DNA of 47,547 nt from Collinsella aerofaciens. GTDB lineage: Bacteria > Actinomycetota > Coriobacteriia > Coriobacteriales > Coriobacteriaceae. This document shows positions 17,650 through 26,528 of the stretch, in pieces. The stretch lies in the NCBI RefSeq assembly GCF_018785265.1, contig NZ_WQPK01000036.1, positions 114,407 to 161,953 on the forward strand, in the 5' to 3' direction. The notes under the pieces were generated by a model. That model was not told the DNA's origin, did not search any database, and worked only from the letters and a program-made list of their open reading frames with translations. Numbering within the stretch: the stretch's first letter is position 1; each line of letters begins with the position of its first letter. A program made the position numbers and the translations under genes.

Positions 17650-20094
17650 CTAGAACAAGCTGCTCGAGCGGGCCAGATAGACCCGCTTGATCGTCGAAGC
17701 AACAACAAGATACAACACGCTCAGCAGCGCAACGATGCCCAGATACCATACAGGCAGCGTGGCGAGCCCAAACAGCTGCGCCACCGGACTGAGCGCAAGG
17801 AGCGCCGTGACAACGAGCATGACGGCAACCATCACCACGAGCGGTGTGCAAGGACGATCCCCGTCGCGGACACTGCGCGTTCGCAACACCAGGAGCACGA
17901 GCGATTCGGTCCATGCGCATTCCAGCAGCCAGCCGGCTTGGAAGGTCGCGATAAAGGCCGCTCGACCCGCCGCGTCGAGCGCGGCAAAGGGCGCGCCGCA
18001 GACGGCGGGGCATACGCCCAAGAACAGAATGGCAAACGTAATGATGTCGAAGGCCGAGCTCGCAAAGCCAAAATGAAGCATAAAGCTGCCGAGCCCCTTA
18101 CCCGACCAGGCCCTGGGGCGGGCAATCTCTGCATCGTCAACGTTATCCCACGAAAGCGCCAGGCAGGTGGCGTCGTAGCACAGATTGAGCAAGAGCAGCT
18201 GGGTAGCGGTTGCCGGCACAAAGGGCAGGAAAATGCTCGAGGCGGCAACCGAACAGATATTGCCAAAGTTGGAGCTCGATGCGATACGGATGTACTTGGA
18301 GGCATTGGCGAACGAAGTCCTGCCCTCGCTGACGCCCTCGGCGACAACACCCAAGTCGCGCTCGAGCAGCACCAGGTCGGCCACCTTTTTGGATTCGGCC
18401 GCAGCCGAGTCCACGACAATGCCGACGTCTGCCGATGTGAGCGCCGGCACGTCGTTCACGCCGTCTCCGATATAGCCGACGATGTGGCCGGAGAGGCGAA
18501 TCAGGCTAACGATCTGCGCCTTCTGTGCGGGCGTAAGCTCGGCAAACACGCGAGCCTTCCCCACCCGGATCAGCGCTTCGGATTCCTCCATGGCCTGAAG
18601 CATGCTGCCGGTGATAACGCTATCGGCGGGAATGCCCAGGCGCGAGCATGTTGAGCGAGCGACCGAAGCCGAATCACCCGTGAGCACGCGCACCTCGACG
18701 GAAAGGTTAGACAGCGCCTGCACGGCGGCACGAGCGCTCGCCTTGGGCCGATCGAAAAAGCCCAAAAAGCCGCACAGCACCAGGTCATCCCAGTCCGCCG
18801 ACGTCGTGCTATAGGCGACGGCGAGCACTTTGATGCCATCGGCGCGCATGTCCTCGGCAACCTCGTAGGCGCTCTGACGGCCATCGGCATCCATGGGCAC
18901 CAGCTCGCCCTTAAAGTTTGCCCAGGCGCAGCGTGTGCACACGCTTTCAACCTCGCCCTTTACGATGGTCAGATGATTGCCGGGGCGAACCTGTAGCCCC
19001 AAACAACCAAGCGCCCCGGGCGTGGCGTCGAGCTTGACACCCGAAGCCTTGGTGACGTGGTCGAAGGGGTCAGAGGCATGCAGTGCAAAGGCGTGGCCAA
19101 GGTCTTTCGCGGCAAGGTGCAGCTCGGGTGCCGCGCACGCATCGGCAATGGCCCGATTGAGCTGATTGGCAGCGGCCCCCTGGCTCGTGCTCTCCAGATA
19201 CGCCAGGTTGAGCGTCTGCTCGCTTTCGTTGCCCAGGATATCGGTGTAGTACTCGAGCGCCGCGGCATCTTCGGTGAGCGTGCCTGTCTTGTCAACGCAC
19301 ACCACGTCCATGGAGCCCAGTGACTCCATGGCGTCAACGTTCTTAACGATGACCTGCTTGTTTTTTAGTCGATGGGCACTGCCCGAAAGGCAAACGCTCG
19401 TGACAACCGGCAGCATTTCGGGAACCAGGCCCACGGCCGTGCCCAGGGCAAACAGCAGTGCCTGCGCCCAGTCGCCCAGCACAAAGCCTCGAATCATAAT
19501 GACAAACGGCAGTACGATGAGCATGCATCTTACCAGGGCGGCGCAGATGCTCTTGGCGCCGGCACCAAACTGTGTGCCCATTCGAGCGCGACGGCGCAAA
19601 ACGGGCTGCTCATCGGCAATGCGGGCGAGGACGGTTGCCGACGCCTTGCCGTCGACAATGGTCGTTCCCGCGCGAACGGTCTCCCCTTCCCGCTTGGCGG
19701 TCTGACCGCTCTCGCCTGTAAGCGACGATTCCGAGACAAGGACCTGGTCGCCCTTGGCAAGGGTCACGTCGACCGGGCAGAGCATGCCGGCATATAGGCG
19801 GACGACGTCGCCGGGCACAAGCCGGTCGGCATCAACTTGAATCCAACACGCATCGACGCGTTTCCAAACGGCCGCGTGGTTCGCTTTAAACATATGGCGA
19901 TCAAAGCTGCGCTTGGCCTCATTTTCGTAAAACAGGCGCACCAGGCCGCCCACCAGCCACATCAAAAAGAGCACAGCTGGCGCGAACACGCCCGTCTGGC
20001 CTTCCACCTGCGGCAGGACATCGACCAAAAAAGCCAGCCCGGCAAGCGCAAGCAGCAGCGACGAGAACGGATTAAAGAACGATTTTCTAATCAT
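17650..20094 (-). CDS. shortened MgtA-like cation P-type ATPase
   Basis: An 814-residue pump paralogous to the MgtA-type protein downstream. It has SLTGESGQTAK (actuator), VGLVPEMLPVV in M4, DKTGTLTED (Asp268), IGDGVNDVPAL and a C-terminal end (LPVWYLG...ASTIKRVYLAR) alignable with that of MgtA. It begins almost at the first membrane helix (MIRKSFFNPF aligns with the VNPF of MgtA), so it lacks the cytosolic N-terminal extension and part of the segment before the actuator: its phospho-Asp comes 100 residues earlier. The ATG at 20094 has AGAGG upstream, so the short N-terminus is probably real. Key catalytic residues are intact. Transported ion uncertain; Mg2+ or another divalent cation is likely from the P3B-like membrane domain. 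Confidence 0.85.
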   Translation of the reverse strand: MIRKSFFNPFSSLLLALAGLAFLVDVLPQVEGQTGVFAPAVLFLMWLVGGLVRLFYENEAKRSFDRHMFKANHAAVWKRVDACWIQVDADRLVPGDVVRLYAGMLCPVDVTLAKGDQVLVSESSLTGESGQTAKREGETVRAGTTIVDGKASATVLARIADEQPVLRRRARMGTQFGAGAKSICAALVRCMLIVLPFVIMIRGFVLGDWAQALLFALGTAVGLVPEMLPVVTSVCLSGSAHRLKNKQVIVKNVDAMESLGSMDVVCVDKTGTLTEDAAALEYYTDILGNESEQTLNLAYLESTSQGAAANQLNRAIADACAAPELHLAAKDLGHAFALHASDPFDHVTKASGVKLDATPGALGCLGLQVRPGNHLTIVKGEVESVCTRCAWANFKGELVPMDADGRQSAYEVAEDMRADGIKVLAVAYSTTSADWDDLVLCGFLGFFDRPKASARAAVQALSNLSVEVRVLTGDSASVARSTCSRLGIPADSVITGSMLQAMEESEALIRVGKARVFAELTPAQKAQIVSLIRLSGHIVGYIGDGVNDVPALTSADVGIVVDSAAAESKKVADLVLLERDLGVVAEGVSEGRTSFANASKYIRIASSSNFGNICSVAASSIFLPFVPATATQLLLLNLCYDATCLALSWDNVDDAEIARPRAWSGKGLGSFMLHFGFASSAFDIITFAILFLGVCPAVCGAPFAALDAAGRAAFIATFQAGWLLECAWTESLVLLVLRTRSVRDGDRPCTPLVVMVAVMLVVTALLALSPVAQLFGLATLPVWYLGIVALLSVLYLVVASTIKRVYLARSSSLF

Positions 20095-20184
20095 CGAAGC
20101 CTCTTTCTAGCACGGCTTCGATTGTATCCGAGGGCACTCGCCGACAACCCCGCCCCAACCCTTGCGACTTCCTTGCTTTTAGCC

Positions 20185-20211
20185 GTGACAAAAGGGTTGT
20201 CCCTTTGTCAC
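20185..20211. repeat. small palindrome, AAAGGG/CCCTTT-GTCAC type (copy 2)
   Basis: GTGACAAAAGGG, TTGT, CCCTTTGTCAC: near-perfect arms around a four-base loop. It ends two bases before the stop of the ABC gene on the minus strand, so it may double as that gene's terminator. It is related to 13583-13610. Confidence 0.7.
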
Positions 20212-20212
20212 A

Positions 20213-23200
20213 TTATTCGGAACGAAGGGCCTCCACGGGGTCCTTTTTGGATGCGCTACGGGCCGGCAGCAGACCGGCAACGACCGTCAGCAACACCGAA
20301 ATTGCAATGAGCACCAGCGCATCCTGCACGGGCAGGCTCATCAGATTGGGTACCTGTTTGGCAGTAAGCGCCCAGGCATTAACCGGAAAGCTCACGGCCA
20401 CCACGACGACAATGGCAAAGACGCCGGCAATGAGGCCCTCGATAAAGGTCTCGGCGTTAAACACGTTGGCCACGTTGCGCTTTGACGCGCCGATCGCACG
20501 TAGGATGCCGATCTCCTTCTTGCGCTCCAGTACGCTGATGTAGGTGATGATGCCGATCATGATGGAGCTCACCACCAGGCTGATGCTCACAAATGCGATG
20601 AGCACCAAGCTGATGGTGTTCACAATATCGGTCACCGAGCCCATGATGATGCCCATGTAGTCGGTGTACGAGATGGCTTGTTCGTCGTGGCCGGCGGCTT
20701 TGACCTGCTTGTTGTACGCATCGATATGATCAAGCACGCGCTCCTTGGCCTCAAAGTCGCGCGGGAAAATCTTGACCGAGATGGGGTCTGCCTCGTCCGC
20801 ATAGCCCAACGTGGTCAGATTGTTGTCGTAGGTGAGCTTCGACGCCTTGGCGTAACTCATCATGAGCGAACTCAGATCCTCGGCGTCCATGTTGAAGTGA
20901 ATGGCATTGGCAAAGGCGCTCGCATCCATGTGCATGGCGCTCGCCAGGTTGGCAAAACCCGAAGACATCTGCGTCGCCATCTGTCCCATGAGCCCTGCCG
21001 CGCCCGCCTTGAGCTGGGACGATACCGTCGTCGCAATCTGATCGCTGATTGTCTTCATCACCTGATCCATAGCCTGCTGCAGATACGGAGCCAGCTGCTT
21101 TTGCACATAGTCGGTCATCGCCTGCTGGAGACGCTCTGCCAGGGCATCGCCGCTGAGCGCCCTGAGCTGGGCCAGGATTTGCTGGGCTGCCGTATCACTC
21201 TCAAGATACGTCGAGAATGCGGCAGCGAGCTTTGACGCGTCCTTAAGATCATCGGGTGTCAGCGCCTTAAACTGATCAGACTGCAAAAAGCCCTCAAACA
21301 ATTGGTTGGCAAGCGTTCCCACCTGCTGCATTTGCTCGGGCGTAAGTTCCAGGCCGTCAAAGATGCCCGAGAAATCTGGGGTTGGCGCTTTGGCCATGAT
21401 GTCGCCAAAGTCGATGTCCTTCCCAACACCCGAAAGGTCAATGTCCAGCCCGGACAAGTCAAGACCCGACAGGTCCATACCGCCGGCCGCACCCGAAAGC
21501 GCAGACGCATCAAACGAGAACGCGCTCTTAAGTGCCGCCTCGTCCACACTGAACATGCTGCCCAGATCCACGCCTTGCTTGGCCTCGCCTTGCAGCTCAT
21601 CGAAAGACTTGCCCGTAAAGACATCCGTCTCGGGGTGGGCGAGTTGATCCTGCACAATCTGCGAATCGGCGGCACGCTCCATAAGCTGGCGAGTCAGCGC
21701 ATGCGTATAGGCAATGCCCGGAGACAACGCGCTCGCATTGGCTGTCTCGTTAGGTCGCACCACGCCAACGATGCGTACGTCGATGCCATCGGCAACCTTG
21801 GCGGCCATAAAGTCGGTGTCGCCAGACATATCGGTCCACATGCCGGTCTCTTCGTTTTTGCGATACGCATCGGCCGGCGACAGCACCTTAAACGTCGTGG
21901 ACAGCGCATCGTCGTAGGTAAAGTCGGTGCCGGTCTCGGGCGTTTCGACCCCACCGTCAGCCGTCATAGCGCTGTTTACCAGATCGTTGAGCTCATCGAT
22001 ATCCAGCGCGCCGATGCTGTAGAGCGTATAGTCGCCCACCGTGCCGCGGCTCGAAAGCACCATTACGGCTTCGTTAGCAGACGTGGGCCAATGACCGGCG
22101 ACGACATCGTACTGGCTGTCGAGCAGGCTCTGGTCGTCGATCATCTCGTTAAAGACCGAGGTTCCCATGGATTCCATGCTCACCGTTGCCGCCGAGCTCG
22201 CGCCTCCGCTCATGACCTCGGTCATGGCGTTGGGCACCAGCCGGACAGGCTTCTCATCGCCCTTACCGGCACGATAGACAACCGGCGATACACCGTAGCC
22301 GTACTGAATGGCGTTGACCTCTTTATCGATGCCGTCGCCACCGGCATCGAGCCATGCCTTAAAGCTCGTCATGTCGTTGGACTTAACGCTCGCAAACATA
22401 TCCTTTACGGCCGTGACCACGGGAATCTTATCGGTTCCCTGGGCCTTGCCGCCGGCACTGTCGTCGGACGAATCCGCGTTTTCAGGCGAGTCATCATCCG
22501 TGGCCCCCTGCCCGCCCATCATGGACGACAGATCGTAGTCCTGCTTGGAAATGGTGAGCGGGTAGCTCGAGAGCGTATCCTCCTCGACCTTTTTGATGTA
22601 GCCGTTTACACCGTTGGACAGCGCCAGAATCGCCGCGATACCGATAATGCCAATCGAGCCCGCAAAGGCAGTCATGGCCGTGCGGCCCTTCTTGGTCATG
22701 AGATTTCGGGCAGAAAGCCCCAGCGCCGTCACAAAGCTCATCGAGGTTTTGCGCGTAGGCTTGGCCTCGCGGCGCGTGGCGTCAGCGACATCGAAAGGAT
22801 CGGAATCGTCGGTGATCTTGCCGTCCGCCAGGTTGACGATGCGCGTGGCGTATTGGTACGCCAGCTCGGGATTGTGCGTGACCATAATAACCAGACGGTC
22901 GCGCGCCACGTCCTTGAGCAAGTCCATGACCTGCACGGACGTTGTAGAATCCAAGGCGCCGGTCGGCTCGTCTGCCAGCACAATCTCGGGATCATTAATC
23001 AGGGCGCGGGCGATGGCCACGCGCTGCATCTGCCCACCCGAAAGCTGGCTCGGGCGCTTGTTCACGTGCTCGCCCAGACCAACTTTCTCCAACGCCTCGC
23101 GCGCACGCTGGCGGCGCTCGGCATGCCCCACACCCGTGAGCGTGAGCGCCAGCTCCACGTTTTCCAAAATGGTCTGATGCGGAATGAGGTTATAGCTTTG

Positions 23201-23467
23201 GAACACAAAGCCGATGCGGTTGTTGCGGTAGGCATCCCAATCGCGATCGTGAAAGTCCTTGGTCGAGATGCCGTCGATCAGCAGGTCGCCGGAATCAAAG
23301 TGATCGAGTCCGCCAATAACGTTGAGCATCGTAGTTTTACCCGAACCCGAGGGACCCAGAATGGCCACGAACTCGTTATCGCGAAAAGACAGGCTCACGC
23401 TGTCGAGCGCCACCTGCGTAAACAACTGCGTGACGTACCTTTTGCAAATTCCTTTGAGCTCCAGCAT
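20213..23467 (-). CDS. fused ABC ATPase/permease (MacB/LolD-FtsX type) with large external domain
   Basis: A 1084-residue single-chain exporter-type protein. The N-terminal ATPase has Walker A GPSGSGKTT (about residues 40-48), Q-loop VFQSYNLIP, signature LSGGQMQ, Walker B VLADEPTGALD and the H-loop THNPE. After a helix near residue 265 comes an external region of about 650 residues, then three C-terminal helices of an FtsX permease (TLISLVLIAFVSISLVVS region, VIAGVFAIVVVV region and a last helix before LLPARSASKKDPVEALRSE). The external part contains a short LSGLDLSGLDIDLSG repeat run and long amphipathic helices. The ATG at 23467 with GGAGAGG upstream is preferred over a GTG at 23494. Relatives act in peptide or lipoprotein export or in mechanotransmission; no substrate can be assigned. 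Confidence 0.88.
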   Translation of the reverse strand: MLELKGICKRYVTQLFTQVALDSVSLSFRDNEFVAILGPSGSGKTTMLNVIGGLDHFDSGDLLIDGISTKDFHDRDWDAYRNNRIGFVFQSYNLIPHQTILENVELALTLTGVGHAERRQRAREALEKVGLGEHVNKRPSQLSGGQMQRVAIARALINDPEIVLADEPTGALDSTTSVQVMDLLKDVARDRLVIMVTHNPELAYQYATRIVNLADGKITDDSDPFDVADATRREAKPTRKTSMSFVTALGLSARNLMTKKGRTAMTAFAGSIGIIGIAAILALSNGVNGYIKKVEEDTLSSYPLTISKQDYDLSSMMGGQGATDDDSPENADSSDDSAGGKAQGTDKIPVVTAVKDMFASVKSNDMTSFKAWLDAGGDGIDKEVNAIQYGYGVSPVVYRAGKGDEKPVRLVPNAMTEVMSGGASSAATVSMESMGTSVFNEMIDDQSLLDSQYDVVAGHWPTSANEAVMVLSSRGTVGDYTLYSIGALDIDELNDLVNSAMTADGGVETPETGTDFTYDDALSTTFKVLSPADAYRKNEETGMWTDMSGDTDFMAAKVADGIDVRIVGVVRPNETANASALSPGIAYTHALTRQLMERAADSQIVQDQLAHPETDVFTGKSFDELQGEAKQGVDLGSMFSVDEAALKSAFSFDASALSGAAGGMDLSGLDLSGLDIDLSGVGKDIDFGDIMAKAPTPDFSGIFDGLELTPEQMQQVGTLANQLFEGFLQSDQFKALTPDDLKDASKLAAAFSTYLESDTAAQQILAQLRALSGDALAERLQQAMTDYVQKQLAPYLQQAMDQVMKTISDQIATTVSSQLKAGAAGLMGQMATQMSSGFANLASAMHMDASAFANAIHFNMDAEDLSSLMMSYAKASKLTYDNNLTTLGYADEADPISVKIFPRDFEAKERVLDHIDAYNKQVKAAGHDEQAISYTDYMGIIMGSVTDIVNTISLVLIAFVSISLVVSSIMIGIITYISVLERKKEIGILRAIGASKRNVANVFNAETFIEGLIAGVFAIVVVVAVSFPVNAWALTAKQVPNLMSLPVQDALVLIAISVLLTVVAGLLPARSASKKDPVEALRSE

Positions 23468-23620
23468 GGACGGCAACCTCTCCTGCGCAGGCACCCTGCC
23501 CGCTCTCCCCCGCCGTTCGTATTCGACGCGTTTGTCCTACTCTATCCCCATTTTTTGCCGGAACCAGTGAGGAATGTAACGAACCGCGCCAAAAAACGAA
23601 CGGGACGGCACCCAAAAGAA

Positions 23621-23640
23621 GAGGCCCCAAGTGGGGCCTC
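23621..23640. terminator. rho-independent terminator of the redox operon
   Basis: GAGGCCCC, AAGT, GGGGCCTC. On the minus strand it is followed by TTCTTTTGGG. It lies 80 bases past the stop of the TlpA-like gene. Confidence 0.85.
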
Positions 23641-23720
23641 TATATGGTGGAGCTTATCTTGAAAAGCAGCGGACTACTTCGCACAGCGGCGCACGATCCT
23701 CGCTACGCTTTACGCGTTTT

Positions 23721-24692
23721 TTACTGCTCGCTATTCGCAATCGCCTGGTCAATAAGCTTGTCGAGTGCTGCGCGCTGCTCAGCGGAGCTGATGGCTCCCA
23801 CGATTGGATCCCCTACGATGTTGCCATTCTGATCGATGACATACGTTGTCGGGAACGAGAACAAATTTGACGTAAACTTACCGGCCTCGCTGTCCGACTT
23901 GAACCAGACGTTCTTATATGTCACGCCCTTCTTGCTCAGCACGTCCTTGGCATCTGCAATCTCGCCCTTGTTGCCATCGAGCGTAAAGGAATTGACGCCC
24001 ACGACCTGGCCGCCCTTCTCGGCAAGCTCCTGATTCAGCTTCTCAAGATCGCCCACCTCGCCCACGCACGGCTTGCAAGTAGTGAACCAGAAGTTCATGA
24101 CGGTGACCTTGTTCTTAGAGAACAGCTCGTCGCTGTTCACGTCGTTGCCATCCAGGTCCTTGCCCGTAAAGCTGGGGAACTTCGTCGTCTCGCTCGAAGC
24201 ATTGGCACCGGCCGTCATGCCAGCGGTCGAAGCGTCGACGCTCTCGCCTGCGCTCGGCGTGCTTCCACAGCCGGGGAACTCCTTCTCCAAGCTCTCGAGC
24301 TTGTCCTCGATCTCCTTGATCTGCTGTGCACCGGTCTTGAGCGTCTTAAGCTCATCCGCCGTGAACTCATCCTTGGCGCCGTCGATGGTCTTGAGCAGAA
24401 AATCGCCGTAATTGCTGCCGTCCTCAATCATTGCCGAGTCTTTATTTGCCGCATTGAATACCTTTTCCCACAGCGCGTTATCACTCGAAAAAATCTCGTT
24501 CTCCTTCTGCATGAGCTTCGCATACAGCTCGGCGGCCTCGTCGGCATTGGCCGGCTTCTGCGCAGTGAGTTCTGCGATCTTAGGATCGGAGCTCGCAGAT
24601 TCGCTCGCATTGCCGCCGGGCGCCGAACATGCCACAAGGCACAAGGCCAGCACCGGCACCATAAACAGGGCCGCAATCTTAGAAAGCTTCAT
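23721..24692 (-). CDS. TlpA-like thioredoxin-fold lipoprotein
   Basis: A 323-residue exported lipoprotein. The lipobox LVAC places the lipidated Cys at 22. Residues about 40-150 are a helical, Lys/Glu-rich spacer domain without a named family; residues about 170-320 form a TlpA/ResA thioredoxin fold with FTGKDLDGNDV, NFWFTTCKPC (CxxC at 206 and 209) and the cis-Pro segment SFPTTYVID. The ATG at 24692 sits eight bases after GGAGG; the ATG six bases earlier is too close to it. It is last in an operon with the CXXC mini-protein and the 4Fe-4S membrane protein, so it probably receives or delivers electrons outside the membrane, reducing disulfides or thiol targets. Confidence 0.88.
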   Translation of the reverse strand: MKLSKIAALFMVPVLALCLVACSAPGGNASESASSDPKIAELTAQKPANADEAAELYAKLMQKENEIFSSDNALWEKVFNAANKDSAMIEDGSNYGDFLLKTIDGAKDEFTADELKTLKTGAQQIKEIEDKLESLEKEFPGCGSTPSAGESVDASTAGMTAGANASSETTKFPSFTGKDLDGNDVNSDELFSKNKVTVMNFWFTTCKPCVGEVGDLEKLNQELAEKGGQVVGVNSFTLDGNKGEIADAKDVLSKKGVTYKNVWFKSDSEAGKFTSNLFSFPTTYVIDQNGNIVGDPIVGAISSAEQRAALDKLIDQAIANSEQ

Positions 24693-24721
24693 AGTCATTC
24701 CTCCGTTTTGTCGAAGCTTGT

Positions 24722-25624
24722 TTACTTTTTATCGGCAGTCAAGGGAAGCTTTTCCGCCGACACATCCAGGCCATAGCGATAGCTGATGGCATCGACGGGG
24801 CAGGCCCCGATGCACTTTCCGCACCGGATACATTCGGCATGATTGGGCGCGCGGACCACATCAACGTCCATCTGACAAACCCTTGAACACTTGCCGCACG
24901 AGACGCATTTGCACGCGTCGACCTGAATCCCCAACAAGGACACCTTATTCATGAGCGCATAGAATGCGCCGAGCGGGCAAATCCATTTGCAGAAGGGGCG
25001 ATAGAACAAAACGCTCAGCACTACCACGGCAATGAGAACGACAAGTTTCCAAGTAAAGAGCTGCCCCAGCGCAGATCGAATGCCGGCGTTGGCGATGGCC
25101 AGCGGAATGGCACCCTCGAGCACGCCCTGGGGACAGATGTATTTGCAAAAGAACGGATCTCCCATCCCCAGATCGTTGACCACCAGCACAGGCAGCGCTA
25201 CCACAGCAAACAGCAGCACGACGTACTTGATGTACGTGAGCGGCTTGAGCTTTTTCGTGGAGAACTTTTTGCCGGGAATCTTGTGAAGCAGCTCCTGCAG
25301 CCAGCCAAACGGGCACAGAAAGCCGCATACAAAGCGTCCCAGCAGCACGCCGAGCAAAATGAGCGTACCGGTGACGTAGTAAGAAAAGTTGAACTTGGAT
25401 GAACCTACCACCGACTGGAACGACCCGATGGGACACGCACCCGATGCCGCGGGGCACGAATAGCAATTAAGTCCAGGTACGCAGACTGTTTTTCCCGCGC
25501 CCTGATAGATACCGCCTTTGGCAAAGTTCGGCAGGTGAATGTTGGTGACGAGCGTCGCCGCCGCCTGAATGAATCCGCGAAATCGAGCCAAAACATGCGA
25601 CGCAGTGTTTTCTCTTTTATCCAA
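24722..25624 (-). CDS. membrane 4Fe-4S electron-transfer protein (NapH/CcoG-like)
   Basis: About 300 residues. An N-terminal CVPGLNCYSCPAASGACP cysteine cluster is followed by membrane helices carrying paired CGFLCPFG, CKYICPQG and CKWICPLG motifs (Fer4_5/NapH type), then a soluble tail with two ferredoxin clusters, CKCVSCGKCSRVC and CIRCGKCIGACP. Such proteins carry electrons across the membrane from cytosolic donors or quinol. The start is uncertain: a TTG at 25624 overlaps the stop of the mini-protein gene and fits operon logic; the frame stays open to 25711 but would run over that gene. Neighbours suggest the acceptor is the TlpA-like lipoprotein. Confidence 0.82.
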   Translation of the reverse strand: MDKRENTASHVLARFRGFIQAAATLVTNIHLPNFAKGGIYQGAGKTVCVPGLNCYSCPAASGACPIGSFQSVVGSSKFNFSYYVTGTLILLGVLLGRFVCGFLCPFGWLQELLHKIPGKKFSTKKLKPLTYIKYVVLLFAVVALPVLVVNDLGMGDPFFCKYICPQGVLEGAIPLAIANAGIRSALGQLFTWKLVVLIAVVVLSVLFYRPFCKWICPLGAFYALMNKVSLLGIQVDACKCVSCGKCSRVCQMDVDVVRAPNHAECIRCGKCIGACPVDAISYRYGLDVSAEKLPLTADKK

Positions 25625-25763
25625 TTCCGATACACTCCAAGCACAGCCTAATCGCTTTGGCCAGCACGGCATCCGCCTCGCCACGCATAACGCCAAAGCA
25701 CACCATGGCAATTCCGACGATCAACAAAGCGACCTGTACCACGGGTTTTACCGCTTTGAACAA
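25617..25763 (-). CDS. 48-residue CXXC membrane mini-protein (CD1871A-family type)
   Basis: A short gene. It begins at a TTG (25761-25763) eight bases after AAAGGAG and reads as a single hydrophobic helix (PVVQVALLIVGIAMVCFGV), then MRGEADAVLAKAIRLCLECIGIG. The ending CLECIGIG and the pattern RGE...KAI..CLECIGIG match my memory of the CD1871A-family CXXC-motif proteins of Clostridia, which also occur beside 4Fe-4S membrane proteins. The stop overlaps the presumed start of the 4Fe-4S gene (TTGGATAA), giving coupling. Role: probably a thiol or cluster-bearing accessory of the electron-transfer chain. The family's function is not known. Confidence 0.82.
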   Translation of the reverse strand: MFKAVKPVVQVALLIVGIAMVCFGVMRGEADAVLAKAIRLCLECIGIG

Positions 25764-25853
25764 CCTGACCACTCCTTTCGTTACGCGACCATTGGACCAT
25801 ATCGGCTATAAAATCCGTGTTAAGCGCGATTTGAAATGTGCAAGGAGACTGTT

Positions 25854-26528
25854 ATGCGTATTTTGATCGTCGAGGATGAGCGGGCGCTGTGTGACGCAAT
25901 CGCGCGCAGCTTGCGAAACTTGGCGTACAGCGTCGACTGCTGTCACGACGGACAGGAGGCGCTCGACCTACTGAATGTTGAGGCCTTCGACCTCGTGGTA
26001 CTCGACCTCAACCTTCCCCGCATCGACGGCATGACCGTACTCAGGGAACTTAGGAAAACTGACTGCGAGACTAAGGTACTGATTCTGTCCGCACGTGGCG
26101 AAGTATCCGACAAAGTCGCCGGACTCGATGCCGGCGCCAACGATTACCTCACCAAGCCGTTTCATCTGGACGAGCTTGCGGCAAGGATTCGCAGCCTTAC
26201 CCTCAGACGCTTTACACAAAGCGACATAGTCTTAACCTGCGGAAAGCTCCGCTTTGACACCAAGGCGCGCATCGCTTCCGTGGACAGCGAGGCTTTATCT
26301 CTTACGCGCAAGGAAACGGGAATCTTGGAATACCTGATGCTTAATCAGGGGCGTCCGGTAAGTCAAGAGGAGCTTATCGAGCACGTTTGGGATAGCACCG
26401 TGAACTGTTTTAGCAACGCAGCCCGCGTTCACATGTCGTCGCTCCGAAAAAAGTTGCGCAGCGCTTTGGGATACGACCCGATTCGCAATCGGATTGGAGA
26501 GGGCTACGTTATGGAGGATAGCGAATGA
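25854..26528 (+). CDS. OmpR-family response regulator
   Basis: A 224-residue transcription factor. The receiver has ED at 7-8, phospho-Asp51 (LVVLDLNLP), the Thr/Ser at ILSARG and Lys in YLTKPF. The winged helix (about residues 125-222) includes LTRKETGILEYLMLNQGRPVSQEELI and NRIGEGYVM. The ATG at 25854 follows CAAGGAGACTGTT. Its stop overlaps the sensor kinase start (ATGA). It is divergent, with only 90 bases between, from the CXXC/4Fe-4S/TlpA operon, so that operon is its most likely target. Confidence 0.93.
   Translation: MRILIVEDERALCDAIARSLRNLAYSVDCCHDGQEALDLLNVEAFDLVVLDLNLPRIDGMTVLRELRKTDCETKVLILSARGEVSDKVAGLDAGANDYLTKPFHLDELAARIRSLTLRRFTQSDIVLTCGKLRFDTKARIASVDSEALSLTRKETGILEYLMLNQGRPVSQEELIEHVWDSTVNCFSNAARVHMSSLRKKLRSALGYDPIRNRIGEGYVMEDSE

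Noticed and set aside
17095-18654. 519-residue plus-strand open frame
   Set aside because: Runs opposite both the winged-helix gene and the P-ATPase gene and crosses their boundary; not a gene.
21302-23662. 786-residue plus-strand open frame
   Set aside because: Antisense of the ABC transporter gene; composition is Arg/His-rich and shows no domain.
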